Origin: Sclerurus mexicanus
Lineage: Eukaryota > Chordata > Aves > Passeriformes > Furnariidae
Assembly: GCA_013396755.1 (NCBI GenBank)
Contig: VWZF01004007.1
Location: 701,575-765,574 of the forward strand
Direction of reading: 5' to 3'
DNA length: 64,000 bases
Position 1 is the first letter of the stretch. Each line of letters opens with the position of its first letter. Below, in pieces: positions 1-14,900 of this stretch. Made by a program: the position numbers and the translations under genes. The notes under the pieces are model-generated. The model was not told where the DNA came from. It saw only the letters and a program-made list of their open reading frames with translations, and ran no database searches.

Positions 1-1111
1 CTGGAGAGAAAGAAAGAGAAAAAGGAAGGCAAAAACTTTCACCCATGGCTGGCCAACAAGAGGTGCCACAGAGACTCCAAGGCAGGCATTTTCTGGTGAT
101 CCTCTCCAGGTGATGCTAATGATAATGATTTTCCACCATGTTTTTCCATAGTGATCAATTGCCTTTTATTTTGACCTGCTCAAACTCCCTACTGGATACT
201 TCTGCTTCAAACACTCTGCTCTGAATGAGCACAAGTGTTTCACAGTGAGCTTGGGTATCTAAGTCTAACTGGAGATTCAGATCACTGTTACCTACTATGT
301 TATTGACTAATTTCTGTTTTTCATATGATGTAAACTCCCAGCTATAAAGGAAAGGGTGGGAAAAAACAAGGAGAAGGAAGGAGTCATTCCCATGTTGCTT
401 CCCATGAGAAATCAGACATAAGAATAATATCAGGGTTTGCAGGTGCAATGCCATGAGAATAACGACATGAAAACAACAGCAGGAGAACAGGTTAAAATAC
501 TGCAATACTGTGGTGGCAGCTTTTGTGAAAGGTAACAGACCTGCAAATGGAAGGCAGACTGCAGAACTGCAAAGAAAAGGACCTGAACAATACAAGATGA
601 AGGCACTCTGCAACAGGTTGGTGTCTGGCCTTCTCTCTATACTCCAGCTGTCTTCTCACCTCCTCTGACATCTCTGTAAGAAGCATGTAGGAGCTACAAA
701 GGTGTTTCTGAGTGGATTCAGGCATACTAGTTCCATGTGCATCAGCAAGGAATAATTGTCTTCTATATTATTAGAAAATTTTCTTAGACTGCTTTATTTA
801 ATAAATCTGTCTTCAAGATTTTACACATCTGCCTTCCTCTAAATTTATTAGCTGTTATGCATTTCTTGTGTTCACAGTCACACAAAATTACCAAGTCCAT
901 TTTTGTAAGAGAAGCAACAGTGGGCATATTCTCAGGCCAGTCATCTCACATTTAAAAGTCTGTTCCTGAGAAGTCTCTAATTTTCTCCACATTCACTTAT
1001 TTTACACCATCTGAGGATATAGCCCTCTGGCTACAAGCACTAGCTAACTGCAGTTCCAAGCCATAAAATTCATTATAATATTCACTTGGCATGTGTTTTG
1101 TACAATAACAA

Positions 1112-1147
1112 TTTTCCAGGACAGTAAACTTTTCCAGGATAGTAAAC
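1112..1147. repeat. 18-bp direct tandem duplication, two copies
   Basis: Two adjacent copies of an 18-bp unit (ttttccaggacagtaaac, then the same with one C-to-T change) lie at 1112-1129 and 1130-1147. This looks like a replication-slippage duplication. No function is inferred. Confidence 0.8.
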
Positions 1148-2019
1148 TCTCAATATTTGCCTGGTTACAGTTATATATTTCAATCTGCTTCCAAATGCTG
1201 CAGATCATCCTGAGTCTGGCAAAGTTCCATATGATTTAACAAAATTGTCTTCGGGGTGTATAATTTCTTTACTTAGAATCTACTTGGAGATATTTATTAT
1301 TATTGGTAAAAGATGGCAAATTCAAAGGAAAGATAGTCACAAATAGAACCTTGAGAGAGCCTCTTCGTTGCATTTTCAAGTGTGAGACTCCAGCTAGTAC
1401 TGTGACCACTCATGAGACTCAGTATTAAGCCTAGAGACAGCAGGCTGAGAGGAGAGCAAAGCAGCAGAGAGACGATGGCACCAGTCACTCAGACAAGCCC
1501 AGAGTCCCAAAATGTCTAACCATGTCAGATTTTGGATTCAGCTCAGGCAGGTTTGGGGGGTTGTGAACAGCTTCTCTCACAGATGAAAGGTGATGTAGGA
1601 GACCGTGGAAAGGCATTTGCCTGCATACATAGCAAATGACAGCTGAAAGCTGACACCTTTCACAGAGTAAGATGAGTTTGTTTACATTTCATATGAGGTG
1701 TTATTCCCTGAAAACACAGGTAATGAGGCAGGCCTGGGGCAGCTTCAGCAGTTTTGTGAGTGACAACCAGTGAAAGAAGCTGTCAGCTATTATACTAAGC
1801 CTATGCTTAGATGGGGACTGATAAATACTGCTGGCTGCATCAAATACTGAGAAGCTGGTAGTAGTTGATGGAAGCCTCTAATTCATCCAAACCGAGCAGG
1901 ACTTGGTCATAATGACATATACATTAATTAGTCCCCAACAAGAATGTACTTGTCAGGCTCTTGGTCTGGATGGCAGTGGGTGTACATAATGAAAAGTGAG
2001 ACAAAGAAAAATGTGTTTG

Positions 2020-2035
2020 TGTGTGTATACACACA
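2020..2035. repeat. TG/CA palindrome
   Basis: The sequence tgtgtgtatacacaca is a perfect 16-bp palindrome within a short TG-to-CA microsatellite. Alternating purine-pyrimidine DNA of this kind can form a cruciform or Z-DNA in principle. At this length it is most likely ordinary simple-repeat DNA. Confidence 0.7.
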
Positions 2036-3520
2036 TATACATCCACCCATCCATATACAAATTGTTTGTGACCATGTAACGAATATATAAAATGATACAT
2101 TAGAACGTGAAGTATACAGAGAGAAAGGGGAATTGATAAATTTGGCTGAGTGCCCCCCTGGCTGTTGTTGGACAGTGTTTTGCTGCTTTGCTTACAGCCA
2201 GTATGCCTGAACCAAGGAAATGTGAGTGATCATTTTGGTGCCAAACTGAGTTCTTAGCAAAACAGAGCAATGATTAGTTCTGGAGAAGCCAAAAGGCCAT
2301 TAAATCACTATGGGTCACATGACCTCCTCCTAGATTCAATTTTTATTCTCTGACTGATCAAATGGGGGGAAATATGATCAGAGGAGTACAGAGTAAAATT
2401 TGTTGTTCTAATTTCTGGGTATCTTTAGTAATGTAAGATATCTCTCTGTCTTAATTACTCTCTCCTTAAAACTTCAGTGAACTTCCAAAAGTCACATACA
2501 GGGATTCTCATGGTGTTCTACAACTTGTAATGTAAAGTCAGGGAGCTACAGACATGACTCCTATTTCATGGTTATATAAATGATGGATAAAAAGAGATGA
2601 CATCTACAGCAAGTGTTGTTCTGATTGTAGGCAGGTACTTGTAGAAAATATGATGATGGATTTCTTATAGCAAGGGAGTCAACAATAAACTCCATCAGAA
2701 TTCAGTTTTCAGTTCTTCGGAATCTAAATATTTCATGCTGTATACAAACCAATGGTGACTTCAGGGACAGTTAGAGTTTGTTTTCTTTTCAAAGACATCT
2801 TCTGTATTGCTATTTTGACATTTTCTTTGATTCCTTGTTGAGCAAAGGGACTTTAATCATTCATTCCCTTATCCTTGCCTAGGATTACAAGTAACAACTT
2901 TTTGCCTTTTTCCTGCCTCCAGTCCACCTGAGACACTCTTGGGCTCTGAATGTAAGATCAATCTTGATTAGGTTCCTACAAATATGTGTATTGAGGCAAG
3001 TCATATCTCATTCTGCACTCAGGTCCTGCATCTCACTTTTGAGAACATTTATTAATATCATTGCTGCTTATTATCTCCTGTTATTGAGACAGTAAAGTCA
3101 TGTAGAATTTGACTTTGAAAAGTCTATTTCAAGTTGTACCACCAATTCAAAAGTTTTATTTACTGCAAAAAAAATACCCAAAAAACAAAAATGTAGTATG
3201 CAGCAGATCAATCAAGCTCACCTGTTGATAGATTTCCTTCATCAAAATTCATTTGTGAATGCTTGAAAAACAGATTTTGTCCTTTTACATTTCATACTGT
3301 ATCACTTTGCAAACCACGTTAAGGACACAATATGAACAAATTGTGAATGCAATACTATGAAAAGTAGTTGCTCAGGGGAAAAAAAAAAATTGTAACCAGT
3401 CTAGCTGAATATGCAACTCTGAGATCCGGAACTTGAATTTCAATTTTGACTCTTAAGAAATTACACTAAAAACTACTATTAACCACTCGAACAGTTAGGA
3501 TGAGCTTCTTTTCACTACCG

Positions 3521-6500
3521 TTTTTTTTTTTTTTTCCCCCAGGGAATTTGAAGGCCTTTTCCAAAATGAAATCATTATCTACTTTAAGCTAGAATTGACT
3601 GTAGGAATTTTTAGAAGAGTCTTCAAAGAAAGAAAAGCATAAACCCAGAAACTGGCCAAGCTTGAGTGAAGCCAGTCAACACAGGCTGATTTAAACCACT
3701 GAGGGATCTGATCTGTTGCTCTTCAGGCTCAGAAACATGTTTGGTTATCTGTTAGAAAACTAGTTATTATGGCTTCCATGTGAGTGCCTTACATGGGAAA
3801 ATGTCAGTTAGCTCACTGCAGTCCAGTCTTAGGCAGAACAGAGTAAATGGTAATTACAAGAATATGGAAAGCATCTAGAAACTGTGGGTCAGGTTGTTAC
3901 ATTAATCTAATATCATAATTATGGTAGCAGTAATCAGTCAGAGACTTTAATTCAATTTTGGGCCATGAGATGAGTCTTACTCTGGTCAGGATTCTCCAAT
4001 TTGACAAAGCTCTATAGCAGATGGTCATTAAAAAATAAACAAAGATAACTTCATTCACCTGAAGTTGTTTTTGGTCCCCCATGTGAAAGACTGAAATTGG
4101 TTAGTGGCTTAAATGTTGTTAAAATCACTGAAAGACTTCTGTCCACTGGAGCAAATTGTGCATAGAAGCAACTGCTTACTGAAGCCCATCCCTCCCTGAA
4201 TACACTTACTAATTTGGACTGTGGCAGGAACTCGAGATAACGTAAAGGTGGTACTATTGTCCAGTTATCCCAGGAGAAAAATGTATCCATAAGTGTCAAA
4301 GACTGGAGTGTTGATTGCTCAATCAAGGTACAAGCAGATATGTGCAAAGTAACTGTCCAGGTGCTGAGAGCCTGAACACCCGTACCTCAGGCTACAAGCT
4401 GGGCGGTAAACAACATAAGGGGAGAGGCAAATACTGCAAGGCAGGGTAGTGTTTCTATTTCTTTCTAGTTCTCTCTACTTCGTATTTACTGTTAAATAAA
4501 AATCTGTAGTATTGACTGCAGCATATGGTCTTGTTTGCACCTCAATTTGGGCAGAGACATCTCTCTAATAATTTAAAGAACCTGATCATGACATCCCAGT
4601 ACAGGTCAAAGAAGTTTACTGGATTGCCCCCAAATTCCAAGGTACTATTTTATAGCTAGGTATCACAGAAGTAAGTTGTAATTCATGCATGTCCCTGTTT
4701 GCTCAGAAATACTGGGCCATTGCACTTGAAAAGGAGGGTATTTCCTACTGTGCTGCTGTTTTAATGTTGTTTCTTAAGAGACAGTCCTAGTTCTGAGAGC
4801 TGCATATTGAGTAACATCTATATTTACTATGCAGAAAATACCTTCATAAACAGTGAAAATCCACTCCCATTACAATGTTTTGATTCTTGACTTGTTCTGG
4901 CTCCTACACCCTGAGGCTAAGGAAGGGTACTTTCCAGTGTCTGTCAGAAGTACCTGTCTCATGAGAAAGGTGGATGTTTTCTGCTCAAGATTTTAATTGG
5001 AGGGCCAAGCATGTCTTCACAAGGACAAGTCATTGATGCCCTTGAGGCGATCCTGATGAGTATAACACATTTTTTCATAACTGGAAGCTAAGTAGGTCTT
5101 TTCATATATATCATCTGCCAGTATAATTAATAGATGCCTATATTTATGTATCAGAGCTGAGCGATGATAAAAAAATTGCTTAGTGTTCAATGTGTCAAAG
5201 CATTAAATAAGATTGGCATACCCTAAGCCCCAAAAGGCTGCAATAAATATTCACAACTTTCCCCTAGTTCCCCTTCTAGCTGTCACACTCTCCTTTGTTC
5301 TGATTAATAGAATCAATCTTCTAAAATTAAAGATAAGAAATCATTTTAAATGGCATAAGTAGGATAACTACAGCAAATTCATATTCTTTTCAATCCAGTG
5401 GAAGCAAGTGATGTAAGAGACTCTGGAGTGGCTTTTACCAGATTTAAGAGTGTAAACAGGCTTTCTGAAAGATATTTTCCTCCATCTCATCTCTGTAGCC
5501 ACTTTCTGAGGGATATGCATTCATACTTTGTTCAAAACTGATGTCTTTTGTTTTTAATGCTCATTTTGCACAGATAACAGTTTTCACAGATATTAGGATC
5601 GCAAGCCCCATACCTCAGAGATGTTTCCTATTGTTGTATTTCCTATTGTTCCTCAGCTTTTCTGGCATCTTTAATTACATTGCAAATATGCTCCAAAAGA
5701 AGCACATTTAGCACAAAAAGGAAGCAGATTCTCTTGGGATCATTAAAGAGTTGTTCACAGAAGACTAAATTCTGTTAGCAGATCTTTAGGCATAAGACAG
5801 CTCTCTGAAACAAATGGCCACAGCTGGCAGTAGCTCATTTTTTCATCTTGAAAAAGAAATACTAGTTCCACAAGCCTATCTGCCCAGGCTAACAGCAGCC
5901 TCTGTTCACAATATATCCTGATGTTGCCCTCTGCACCTAGGTCATGGGGTTGATACGAAAATCCCTCATCACTGTGGTCTCCATTAGCCATAACATGTAT
6001 TGCCATTAGTTTAATGCATAATCTAGGCATATTAGTTGGGCTAAGTACCGTGTGCATCTCTGTATGCAGTAAATGAGGAAAATGTGACTTCTCAGAATAC
6101 TTCTGATGAGTTATGCAGTGGATCAAAAAAAAGACCTTGCTAATGAAGCCATTTACACCCATCCAACAGGAGAACATAAGGATAATAGTTGTGCACAATG
6201 TGGACCATATTAACACCCCAAGATATTTCTGGCAACAGACAGCATGAAGATCTTTAGAGAGTGACTATTAACTTAAAACTGTTACATCAATGGAGGTGAG
6301 TATGTTTTTGAAACTGAGTTTTTCTACAAAGTTTGTGAGGAATCTGCCATTATTTAATTTTATTTTTTTTTAAAGTCTTAAGGCAGTCTTCATCTCTTCT
6401 AATGTTAGATGCTACAGAACAGGCATGAGTACAGTTAAATTTCCAGAGTCTTAATTCTTAGGTAGATATCCAGCTTTGTAAGAACCTGTTTATCAGAATA

Positions 6501-7979
6501 AAGAGAAGCTGTATATGACAATCTCAGGCAAACACATCTACTTTGAAGATGCAACTGAGTCAGAAGACACAATTTCTTTGCTTCTAGACATGGTGAATAT
6601 AAGAAAAGACTTTAGTAATAGAGGAAAGACCAGCTTGAAAAGGAGTGTTGCCTATTGGTAAATAATGCAAAAAAGAGGACTAAGGTTAATGCTGCTTTCA
6701 TGGGTTGGTTATAGTTTTGGTAATGTTGGCACACAGGGAGACATTGGGGAGCACTCTTCAAGTTTTTGTATGATGTTACAGGTAACTACTAATTTACAGG
6801 ACTTATCTTGAAAATTGATAAATATCATCAGCACCAGTTAAAGGAAATGGATCTAAAAAATGATTAGTAGCAAAAAGAGTCCTTCCTTGTTGATGTTTTT
6901 AAGTTACACTGTTTTCAAGCTCGTACCATGACCAACAATTGCCCTTGAAGAGACACACCTGAATTATCTCCTGCACTATCTCTTTCTTTTCCACAGCAAT
7001 CTTATTTAGCCATGCCTTGTTTTTTGAAGCCATATCCCTCAAGTATAACTAAAGGACAAACTGTCTGAAGAACCACATAAATAATAAATCCTACTTTTAA
7101 ATGTCAACCCTAAACAAACATCTTAAAGTCCATATAATTTGTTTTTAAATTATAAGGCATAATAGAATTTTGCAGAAAACCAGCCTACTATGACATTTCT
7201 TTATACCTCATATTAACATCAAGCAAACAGATCTCCAGGAGTGATGCTGAACTTTCTATTTTCCCCGTTGGTTACTGCTGGATATTCAAAACAGCTGCCA
7301 TATCTCCTGAAAACCAGTGGCCGTTTTGAGCCTTAAAAACTTACCCCTCTCCCCACTGTTTGTGCTAAATGAGTTATTGGATTTTAAACTTCATACTCAA
7401 AATTAATACCTATATTTCAATTTTTGGAAGTAATTGTCTTCATATTTCTTGTTTCTTCAGCCTCTTGCTTCACACTGCATTCTGCATTATACCATCCACT
7501 GATTGATTATGAATGTTTCTCTCCGGAGTAAAAACCCAATTTGCTGCTTTTATAGGCAAAATTTTTATACCCTGGTGTTAGATTTGGAAACTCTTGCAAC
7601 CATGCTGATCTAATAAGTATTTCTAGCTAGTGGAAACTAAGGATGCTTGCAATAAATTCTTTACTGGCGGGGGCATCCCTTTGAGGGTCTATGAATTTTC
7701 AGTGGTTACATTTCCTTCTTATTTAAGGTAAGGCAAAACAGTTGGCAATAAAACCAAGAAAGAGGAACATCTATACCCCATCAGAGGGCTTATCTTGATG
7801 AAACCCAAAGTCAGGGAATAAGGCTCTTTTTTAAAGTTAAATAATCCTGGTGAAACATTTAATGCATCACAGACATTTCTCTGCTGTACAGTCATTCCGC
7901 ACATCTTCATTTTGATATTCAAAATGTTGTAGTTCATGTTCTTTTCCACCTTATTTCCTGACCAGGAGAGACTGGACAT
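3521..7979. other. Gene-less AT-rich unique DNA
   Basis: The stretch opens with a poly-T/poly-C run near 3521-3540. No known repeat family, RNA gene or convincing coding frame is visible. The minus-strand frame at 5755-6216 (153 codons) has no recognisable domain and no splice or promoter context. A short direct repeat of the type tttcctattgtt occurs twice near 5626-5651. Confidence 0.6.
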
Positions 7980-8214
7980 TGCTGTTTCTCAGTCCTAACG
8001 GGCTGTCCCAGCTGCTTAGCTTGGCTTGCAGATGTCCTTAGAGACTCTGAGTCCCCACCCTCCCAGCAAATCTCTTGTGCATTTCTTCTCTGGACTCCTG
8101 ATACCCCACCCACATCCTGGGTATTTGTACAGCATCTTTCTCACATTTATCCCATTTCTTTCTGTTAGGTTTCTTTGTTTCTCTTCCTTATCAATATTAT
8201 TATTTTTCCTTTTC

Positions 8215-8752
8215 TCACAAGATCTTCTTGGGAATAACCCATGAGTCCACCTCCACAGGTCTCTTTTTCCTGCTTGTCCTTTGCCCATGAGGCCAATCCC
8301 AACCAGCCAGCATCCCTACTTCATCTACTGGTCCAGCCTTTTGATTCCTGCAAGATTCACAGTTGTAGGAATAGACACTGGTAGGAACCAGGTGCATCTG
8401 GGGATTCCTGTTTACTTGTTGTAGAAACTCATGAATGCCATCTCCTGCCAGTTGAATATCTCCCAGGCTGAAGAAGGACTGGTTGGAGAAGATGAACATC
8501 TGTTTTCCTCCGGGGTAGGATACATCTGTGGTTTTAATCTCTCCATTGGTTTCCCTCAGGGATAAGAAGGGGAGGGACGGTACCAGTCTCTGCACACTTC
8601 CATCCTTTAGGTGGTTGATGACTGGGGAATGGATTATTTTGCTTCTTGAGTAACTTCACTGAATGTAGTAGCAGAGCATCAGAGTTATTCTGCTGGCAGG
8701 TTATGCTTGCTAGTTGAGGTGTCAAAATGCTTAGTGCAATTTTCCAGAACAA
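8215..8752 (-). other. Weak coding-like patch, unrecognised
   Basis: Two overlapping minus-strand open frames cover this region: 8534-8752 (72 codons) and 8215-8595 (126 codons). They are less AT-biased than the neighbours and their composition is fairly protein-like, with a run such as GKQMFIFSNQSFFSLGD. If read as one gene, the reading would have to shift frame where they overlap, as in a decayed retrocopy or a mis-joined pair of exons. I recognise no family and see no clear splice acceptor and donor pair. A chance open frame is the default explanation. The plus-strand frame at 8026-8244 is regarded as a shadow. Confidence 0.15.
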
Positions 8753-8990
8753 GAGAAACCATGGGCTGGCACAGAGGATAGCCAGCAGGAAACCAAAGCC
8801 TTCTGCTTAGGGCTGAGATACAGGTCTTAGGGAAGTTACCTTTCATTCCTCTTACAAAGGAGAAAGAAGCTGGGCCTTTTTCTTCCTGTTTAGCACTAAT
8901 TAACGTCCTTCAATTATTTAATGTGGCCATTTCAAATGCCCTGTGTGGTTCCTGGTGACTGAGATCATCCTTGGAGACATGCCGCTAAGG

Positions 8991-11900
8991 AGGCAGATCC
9001 TTGTGCCATGTGAATCCACATAACATTCCTGACTTCACCAGAAGTACATAAAGTCACTGGGAGATGTGAGTCTGTTACCATGAGCTCCCTGCAAATTGCC
9101 TTTCCTATCTCAAAGAGGTTATAAAATTTGAAGACTGGATTAGAGAGCATAAAAGTGCTTTTGCTCTATTAAATCCTTTAGGGAACAAAAGAATTGAAAT
9201 GGGTAATGAAGTATTCAGTGAATTTTCTGTTTGCTCCCTCCTGCTAGTTTTTTGTTCCACTGAGAGCCAGCATGTATACTAGACTTCCTTGATATCTTCA
9301 TACTTTTTTGGGGGGACCACATGTCTGGGACAGAGAGTGTCAGCTTCTTTAACCTGGTCTTTTGTTGGGGAATTTGTGGCATTTTGGGTCTGTACCTGTA
9401 TCTGGGACACAGAAGAATATAAAAGTCCATGTTGTGTAACACTTGGAGTCATCCATTTCTTTTTTATTGTATCTAAAATAATCTTTGTGACTCACTTTGT
9501 CTAATTAGATTAGGAAAATGGGGAAAAAGAAATATGTGTAATTTTGCTCACAATTATGCAACAGCTGTAGTCACTTCAAACCGCGCCTCAGTTGTCATAA
9601 GGTCCTTGTGGAATTACAGTATTGAGGTATGAAAAAAAAAGAAGTTGAAAACAAGTAATCCTTGTGTTAAGGACTTCTGTGACTGGTCAGAAACACATGT
9701 ATATTTTCCTGTTTCAGGTAGCTGAAAATCATCACTTTTGCTGACAACATAGTGCTCATCACCTTTATCAGCTAACCTGTGAAGAACTCAGTACACAGGG
9801 AAATTCTTTTATGGTTTGTACTTGCTGGGGAGTGCCTAGAGCTTTTTCTCTTTCACTTCAAATCCTGTCAATTGGAAATTGGTTTTCAGAGCTGAACCCA
9901 CTTCTTTGCCCTAGAGTGCCACCAGTGTGGGACATAGAAAGCTTTGGGCACTGTTGCACTGAGAAGTGAGTTGTTTAAGCAAAATAACAATGGGTTTTCA
10001 CAGGCATCTGAGGCCTTTCCAGAAATGAGAATAAGAAAGGAGTTTGATCTGAGAGGTGAGAATTTTCATTTGGTTATAGGAGGACTCAATTTCCTTCTTT
10101 TCCTGAGGAGATTTTAATGTTCATCTCCAAGTTCAATGCCCTATGACTGCATTAATTAAACACTAGACTGGGAACATTTGGTAGCTGTCTGTCCTTTCAG
10201 TCTCTGCAAAGGCTTTCCCCAGGGTCCTTGGGACAATCTGGCTTCTTGTACAGATGTATGCAAATAATTTGTTCTGATTCTATACACAGCCCCAGAAATT
10301 GTCACACTGATCTGTAACATAGACAAAGCCACTGTCCGCACTAGTTGCTTTATCAGTAGAGGGGCTGATATGGATTGCCCAAACCAAGGGGGGAAATGTA
10401 ATAAAATTTGCCAATTAAATGAAAATCCAGTTACTGTGATAGATGTATTTGATGATGAGGGCCTTCCTCTATCTCCAGCATCTTGCTTTTATCACAGGCA
10501 ACAAAATGTAGTTACATCTCTAATCTGTTGCAAATTTAGAAAGTTATATATGCTTAACAACCCTATGAATTTTATTACTGAACTTCAAGTGTCTAAATGC
10601 AGCATTTGAGTCCAAAGGCTGTTCTTCCTAGGCTCCTCATATAGTCAATGGAGAGAAAAGATCCTCCAACAGGCAGTTCGAGCATCTAAATCATGTTCCT
10701 TCTGCAAAGTGTCCTCAGGAGGAATTTCTTCCTTTCTGCTGTTTAATGGAGTCCTGGTGTTGCCTGTCACCACAGCAGGTAGCTTTGTGGGCAGCTTGAA
10801 GACAGGCTGGAAACAAACGTTTTGCAAGGCCTGGCATAGTATCAAAGGACAGGTTGAGGATGTGTCAGGGCTGAAGAGCACCTCTTCTTTCTTAGGGAGT
10901 TAGTAAGATTGATGCCTAGAATGGAAAAAAGAACTTTCAAGACAATATTAATATAGACAAAATAGAGAGCAAGTCTTTTAATTAAGAAGCTTTAAGGTGC
11001 AATAAATACATAAGTGCACAATACAGAATAGAGCTCCTACAAATTTATAACACTAATTAATTATCATCTCTAATGGATACATCCAACCTGAGAATTGTCC
11101 CCCCCAGAACCTCCCTCAGGTCTGCACCTTGGGACATCTCCCCAGAACTGAGTCAAAAGTCTCAAGACCCCTTCCTTCTTCACCATCATCATCTTCAGCA
11201 TCACACACCTTCTTTGGAGCTTCTCCAGGCTTTCTGGGCTGTCTAGGTTGCTTTGACTACAATGATATCTTATTATGTCCTTCTAGATATGTGTCCCAAA
11301 CCAAATGTCCTCACTAAAATCCTTTTCCTTGAAAAGAATATGAAAAAAAATTGAAGGATTTTGAGAATTTGATACAAAGCAGGAGAAAGAGGGTTTTGTA
11401 ACTGTTAATATCTGCTATTTTAAAGTGTTAGAAACTGTACAGCTATATAAAAAACCCTATTGTGACAAATCTTAAGAATCTTAAGACATCAAGATGAGGA
11501 TCTCATAATTTCAGCACAAAGAAATGTTTTGGACTGTGGGACAAACATTCTCTGCAGAAATCTCAGCAAAAATCATCCCATCAGCCAGTTTCTGGATTAG
11601 TTGCAGAAATTTTACTTGTAGCGCGCTGGTGTGGATGCACAACTGCTTGCTGTCCAGGAAAAGTACAACATAGCCACATGTCCATGAAAGATTGTTCTTT
11701 CTTCTTTCCTACCAACAACGTGCATCTTTCTTTAGGTGTCTCGGCCAAGAGGAGACATTGGGAAGGATGATTGTGGCATTCCTGAGGGAGCTACTGAGCT
11801 TGAACAGGTTGCATAGGGTCTGAAATGAGCTGGGAAGAGGATGACAAGATGGAGTTGATATAGACACAACAAGATCCCAGTCAAAAATGGAGAGTAAGGG

Positions 11901-14900
11901 ACCAGGATACAGAAGTGATAGGAGGGAATGTCTTGGTAGCAAAGGGGAGTGTGCAGAGTTTGCTGCCTGAGTCGCATAACTGGCTGCAGTAGAAGGAGGT
12001 ATATATAAAGTTTGACTTCTACTCTTTTCCCCAGATACCACAAATTCTTTTTCAAACCTGTTTTTATTACTCTTTCAAAATATAAAACCTTTGCACATTC
12101 TGGAGTTGCATGCTATAAGAAAAAAGCCTCCGTTACTTAAAGCTCCATCTGACATGGCTTATTGATTGCCAAATGTGCAAACCATTTGGGAGAGGGAGTG
12201 AATAAGAGAGGTATGTTAATCCAAGTGCCACACTACCTTGTAAAAGACTAGTCTACCAAGTACAATATCTCTAAAAATATTCTTAATTCTTTATGGTATT
12301 TCTGACTCTTAAAAATTTGATTATATTTTGACATTGGGATGACTTTAATTTGCAAGTTTTCATTCTGTAATCTAACTCCAGCCTATTTGGACAGATGGTC
12401 AGTACTTGCAAATGAAAACTAGAGCTTAACACAAGGCTGAGTACAACCTTCTATCTGTATTTCATACTTGAAATGGCCTTTTTGAGTCTCAGATGAAAAG
12501 TAAGATCCTCATAGATAGGAAATAAAATGAGTAGGACAAGAAACACAAAGAAACAAATGTGCTACAGTTTATTCATCAGCTTATCCCTAAATTATTCTTA
12601 TGCTCATGGTTGTGCCAGAAGGGAATCTTTCACTCTGAAGTGTTCATGACTTGTTTAGACACAGTATTTGAAGAGCAGAAAAAAAGAAATTCGCTTTTTC
12701 CTCTATGCACCCGATAGAGAGGCATCTTGTGTTTTAAATGTTTTCTATTGCTTTTCTCCCCTCAAACATTAGAATCGCAGTTGCTGTGTGAGTTGGCACA
12801 GGCAGGCAGCTGGGACAACCACAAACTTGCATCTAGAACACAAAGAGTAAATTTATTTCCATTACCTTGCTAACCAGGGGACTCCCAAAGTAACACATGG
12901 GCAAAAGTACACAAGCAGAGAGGCAGGCACCATTAAAGTTGGGCCATGACTGGCCCACAGTTTACACAGACTTACCAAGAGTTATTCCCAGCTACAAGGT
13001 CACTTGAGTGATTTATAGTCCTCCTTGCCAGTCTTCCACTTTTAACCCATTCCTCACAACAGTTGCAATTTTACAGATAGAGAAGTAAGATGTGGAGTTC
13101 ATCCCTACTAAAGTCATATGGAATTTAATGGAGGAGTGTCTGATCTGAAACAATTTGCCCCTGAGTTTGCAGAAATATGTAGCAGAGCCAGGAACTGAAC
13201 TGATTCCTTAGTCTGTCAGTAAAAATGTGACTACAATACTGGCAGGCATTGGTTTAGTCATTAGTGTGGTTATTGACATGGTTCAAATCCATAAGATAAT
13301 CTGGGCCTGGGACTGTCCTCCAGAAAGCAGCAAGGACACAGCTGGTGTGTTTTGAAGTGATACAGAGTTTTTCTATGTGTATTAAGTTGAACCCTTCACC
13401 CTCAGTCCCAGGTTATAAAGAGCTAAACCTTTCTTCTTTCCATTCAGCTCATGTGGTAATAGGCCTCAGTTGAAATTCTTGAGCAAGACCAGCAAGTGCA
13501 ACAAGAAATTAAGAAAATATATCATTAATATTGTTCCATTTTCAGTACCATGATGCACTACTTATCAATGTTTTATTCGTTTTTCTTTTATTTGCTTCAC
13601 AATCTGTTTTTTTCTTGTGTGGTTTTCCCCCCTCTGTGTAGCTATTCTGTGAGAGATCCCAGATTGCCTTGGCAGCCTCACAACACTGTGAATCAATGGA
13701 GTGGGATCAATAATCCCACAGACAGGCAAATAGACAGAATTTAAAAAAAAAAGCTATGAAGTTCCTATAGTAACAACAGAAAACAAAGAAATTAAAAGAA
13801 AAGCTTAACACTAATAATAAGCAGTACTTGACCCCTTCATCATCATCAAATGTGTCATGATTCTGTGCCCATCTACACACATACGCCTGGGACACAATGT
13901 CAGTGCAAACACAGGGTCTCAAATCTCGTTAGAATTCAGTAGCAAATCTGGCATGGAGTTGTAGCAAGTACATGGAATCTGGACTGTCACATAGGAGGAA
14001 GTATATGATGGGCAGGGTTAGAAGAGGAGACCTGGGCTGAGCTTATGAAATAATTACAAACCCCAAGTGGGAACTTAATCAGCTGAAAGAAACAGTGGAA
14101 AGGGGAAAAAATGTATATATATATAAACATTAACAACAGGGTGACTGTGGCATGAGTAGAAATAAATTACGAAAAAGGCAAATGTGACTTTGGGTCCTAT
14201 GAGCAGAAGGACTTCAGGTAGAAAGTGTTCAAGGTCCTTAGCACCTGACATGAGGGATACAGTTTAAAATTACCATCAAGAAAAAAAGCTTAAAGCCAGA
14301 AGTCTTACAAAGAGACTAACTATATGTTCCACAGAAATGAAGGATCTGTTTATGTCTCCTCACACAATGGATTTTGACTCATTCACTTGAGCATAGCCAA
14401 AATTAAGAGAAGATACATTTCTCTCAACAAGTACTGCAGGAGTAAAAGCATCTCCTAATGAGTTCAGATGTTTTAGTTAAAGGCCAAACTTGGCACAAGA
14501 ACAAACAGGTATAACCTATTCTTCCATAAATTTGGTTTTTGGTTTAGTCAGTACAAGGTTTAAGGTTTTACAACTTCCTTGTGGTAAAGAGACGAAGATA
14601 CTCTGATAAGGACAAACTTTGCTAAATGCATGAAAGTTCCTTGACTATATGTGAAAGATTATAGGATATGTCTGCCTATGATAGAACAGGGATAGATCAA
14701 CCAGAAAAGCCACTTTAATATTCTGCTGAACATTTATGAAGATGCATTGTGCACAGTACTTACAAGAGACTCCACTCAGCTGCCCTTCTCTGCTAAAGAC
14801 AGTGGAATCTGTTAATGGGGCAATTTGGTGCTCTGAATTCTACTTTAAGGTCTCTCTTTCTGGGAAAGTATCCTACCACTAAGGTATGGATAGGGAGCTA

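Larger units (their letters stand above)
1..3520. other. Gene-less AT-rich unique DNA
   Basis: No gene or recognisable mobile element is seen. The longest open frame (minus strand 155-613, 152 codons) is hydrophobic at its start but matches nothing I know and has no supporting signals. Small structures are an imperfect 18-bp tandem duplication at 1112-1147 and a TG/CA patch near 2011-2040 containing a 16-bp perfect palindrome. Old repeats too diverged to see by eye could be present. Confidence 0.6.

Noticed and set aside
155..613. 152-codon minus-strand open frame with a hydrophobic start
   Set aside because: No recognisable domain, promoter or splice context is seen, and the size is compatible with chance in a 64-kb window.
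5755..6216. 153-codon minus-strand open frame
   Set aside because: No recognisable domain and no conservation evidence available. The composition looks like unselected DNA.
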